64,000 bases of DNA from Aptenodytes patagonicus (lineage: Eukaryota > Chordata > Aves > Sphenisciformes > Spheniscidae), in assembly GCF_965638725.1 (NCBI RefSeq), contig NC_134982.1:38740799-38804798 (forward strand), read 5' to 3'. The translations under genes were made by a program, and so were the position numbers. The notes beneath the pieces were generated by a model. It had not been told where the DNA came from and did not search any database. It saw only the letters and a list, made by a program, of their open reading frames with translations. Positions 62,185 through 64,000 of the stretch are shown in pieces. The number at the start of each line of letters is the position of its first letter. The first letter of the stretch is position 1.

Positions 62185-63817
62185 TCACGAAATCATACAC
62201 CTTACAATGGCAAGGCCAATCATCAAGAACACGAATCCACAGCCCAACATCATAGCAGTATTTAAAAGCCATTTTCCCCAACCTGTTAGTCCCAGTGAAT
62301 TCAGGAGAGAGTTGAATCAAGATCCAGGGCTCCAGCCATCAAATCAGTCTTTCAGCTGCATCGCTTGGAAAACCTCTCCGGTCTGCTCCGATACCTCTCT
62401 CGTCTTCTGTCGCGCTGCTTCTGTGGTGGTGGTTGCATTATGTATGGTGAGACAGTATTCTCCGTCAGTGAGATTTAACACTCCACATACCCCCTGCTCT
62501 TTTAACAATAACATATCTAAGGCTGATCTGTTTTGCAAAGTCATTTTAGACATCTGTTGAATCTGTACATTCGTTTCCCCAAAGGCCAGATTGGTCCAAT
62601 TGCTTAGGACGTGTACCTGCCAGGTCAGATTTTCTAAGACAAATTGGTGTCTTTTAGGGGTCACAGATGGGATAAATATATTTTCTAACATCAGAGATGT
62701 CACGCCCCAGGTATAATAATTGGGTACTCGGGATTCCATGCACTGCCCACTCGGGTTGCACCTGGGACCCATCACCTTCCCAGCGCCTTCTGTTTTGATG
62801 AGGCACTGAGAAATTCAATACCCTAGAAGGACACATTGTAGGAACTCCTATTCCACACGGTAATCCAGCATGTAGTCTCACATTAAGATGAGAATTTAAT
62901 TTTCCATCCGAGCATCCCTACGCTGTGCCCCATGGGGACGCGTACCTGGCAGTAGAGCAGGTGTCCATCCTGCTGCTCCCTCCCTCACCGTTCACGTATG
63001 CGGGATCATGGGAGAGGGGAATTCCACAAGTTGTCAGGGACGTACCTCGACCAGTTTTGTTCATTCCTCGCTCACATAAATCTTGTCTTTGTTGTCGGAA
63101 ACCATGTATTAGATATCCCCAACACATACACATATGCCGAATGAACATTCTCAACTCTGGGCTATACCAGGTTTCCAGTGGGTCACCAGCCCCCATGGTA
63201 CAATTTATCATTTGGGTACAATTACATAATGGGGACTTGGTCTTACTCTTAATCTTCGAGCCAACTTCACCTAGATCATCTGAGTCTGCCTGTTCTTTGC
63301 CCAAAACATGTCTCCAAGACCAGGCCCAGTGGTGCCAACTACAATTCCGGGCACTTGTGTTCCCTTCTTGGCCCGGAATATCAATACACCACAATGGGTT
63401 CCATGATATCTTATATCCAAAATAGCCATCGGTGACGGGAGGCTTTCCCCACACTATTTTCTTACAGGTCTGGTTGAATGTCTAAGTTTCATTTCTATAT
63501 TCATTGCAAGTTTGATTCCACAATTTTTCCCAGGAAAAATTGGTCGGAAGTTGATACCTGGTCCCCAAGCGATCAACGACTGTGTCATTTTCTATTGTTA
63601 GGCGATAGCTGTCTAAGTGTAAGCTACTGTTTAAATCAATCATTGCAAATTTAAATCCCCCTTCTGTCAAGTCAGGGAGGGTAATACATACTCCTTGTTC
63701 CGTATGATTCCAAATACGTACAAACCCCTGTATCGATTCCCAAGCCAAATTGGGGGTACCACCCTGTGATCCTAGTATCCCAACAGTGACAAAAAGAAAA
63801 CAGGTTTTCCTGTCCAT
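62185..63817 (-). pseudogene. env: Retroviral env pseudogene (surface and transmembrane parts)
   Basis: The ATG at 63815-63817 is followed by a hydrophobic signal peptide (KTCFLFVTVGILG). Surface part: Cys-rich with many N-glycosylation sites. Transmembrane part: LQNRSALDMLLLKEQGVC near 62487-62538, then a hydrophobic membrane anchor near 62199-62270 and a natural stop at 62185-62187. It is broken by in-frame stops at 63482-63484 (TAG), 62918-62920 (TAG), 62344-62346 (TGA) and 62317-62319 (TGA). A one-base-type frameshift near 62775-62810 separates the upstream from the downstream frame. The disulphide motif after LKEQGV has Cys-X10-Cys with a Tyr before the second Cys, where gamma-type Env proteins usually have CX6CC. 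I did not see a clear furin site or fusion peptide. Not functional as it stands. Confidence 0.88.
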
Positions 63818-64000
63818 CTTTCTCAATATAGTCACCAAATCATTTCCAACAAAATCAAGCCAATAACACAAACATCAACAACGCTGCAATTGTGAACGTA
63901 GATCCTGCGATGGTTCGTTCACAACCTGCAACATATACCTATATAGATATGCCAAACAGAGTATAACCAAGGAGACAAAATCACATATGGCTGTAAAGGT
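63818..64000 (-). other. ERV sequence upstream of env
   Basis: Sequence preceding env in the provirus. I could not recognise a pol C-terminus in any frame, so it may be env leader or splice-acceptor region. The provirus continues beyond the window. Confidence 0.45.

Larger units (their letters stand above)
61357..64000 (-). mobile_element. Endogenous retrovirus, 3' part (env and 3' LTR), runs off the right edge
   Basis: Minus-strand provirus. In its own direction it enters from the right edge, passes through an env gene (63817-62185) and ends in an LTR whose outer end is TGTCACGACCCAGCC on the plus strand at 61357. No gag or pol is in the window. It lies about 9 kb beyond the ACER2 stop codon, antisense to ACER2. 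The env transmembrane part has a gammaretrovirus-like LQNRxxLDxLxLKE pattern. The env breaks show it cannot make a full Env protein; whether gag-pol is intact cannot be seen. Confidence 0.88.

Overview
This is vertebrate nuclear DNA, almost certainly from a bird. It holds intron-rich genes with GT-AG splice sites, many CR1 LINE fragments (the dominant avian retroposon), several avian-type endogenous retrovirus LTRs and one CpG island. The gene order DENND4C > RPS6 < ACER2 > matches human 9p22, whose avian counterpart is the Z chromosome. The LTR types suggest a neoavian bird, but the species cannot be named from the sequence.

Layout. (1) 1-13473, + strand: the last nine coding exons of DENND4C, giving 458 C-terminal residues in one continuous frame. 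Two solo LTRs sit in its first intron here. (2) 13474 to about 18500: probable long 3' UTR and flank of DENND4C with several poly(A) signals and a 93-bp segment present twice. (3) About 18500-25300: intergenic DNA with one solo LTR and three CR1 pieces. (4) 25345-30279, - strand: complete RPS6 in six coding exons (249 aa), with a TOP-type start at about 30310. (5) About 29860-32050: a CpG island shared head-to-head by RPS6 and ACER2. (6) 31694-52218, + strand: complete ACER2 in six coding exons (275 aa). Its introns hold a CR1 fragment, a 38-bp LTR shard and a young CR1 copy with an intact reverse-transcriptase frame. (7) 52219 to about 61350: ACER2 3' UTR and intergenic DNA with two old CR1-like relics. 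(8) 61357-64000, - strand: 3' part of an endogenous retrovirus, with an LTR of about 760 bp and an env pseudogene carrying four in-frame stops and one frameshift. It runs off the right edge.

The three host genes are not one pathway. DENND4C belongs to the DENN-domain Rab exchange factors, RPS6 is a 40S ribosomal protein, and ACER2 is a Golgi alkaline ceramidase. RPS6 and ACER2 may share promoter chromatin because their starts lie about 1 kb apart in the same CpG island. Exon boundaries were set by reading splice signals and checking that phases close. The RPS6 and ACER2 models close exactly at their family lengths. No prokaryotic system, CRISPR array, tRNA or rRNA was seen, and I found no convincing new biological system. 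The most unusual items are the retroviral LTR, an in-frame 21-bp repeat expansion inside a young CR1, and a 93-bp repeat with a central palindrome.
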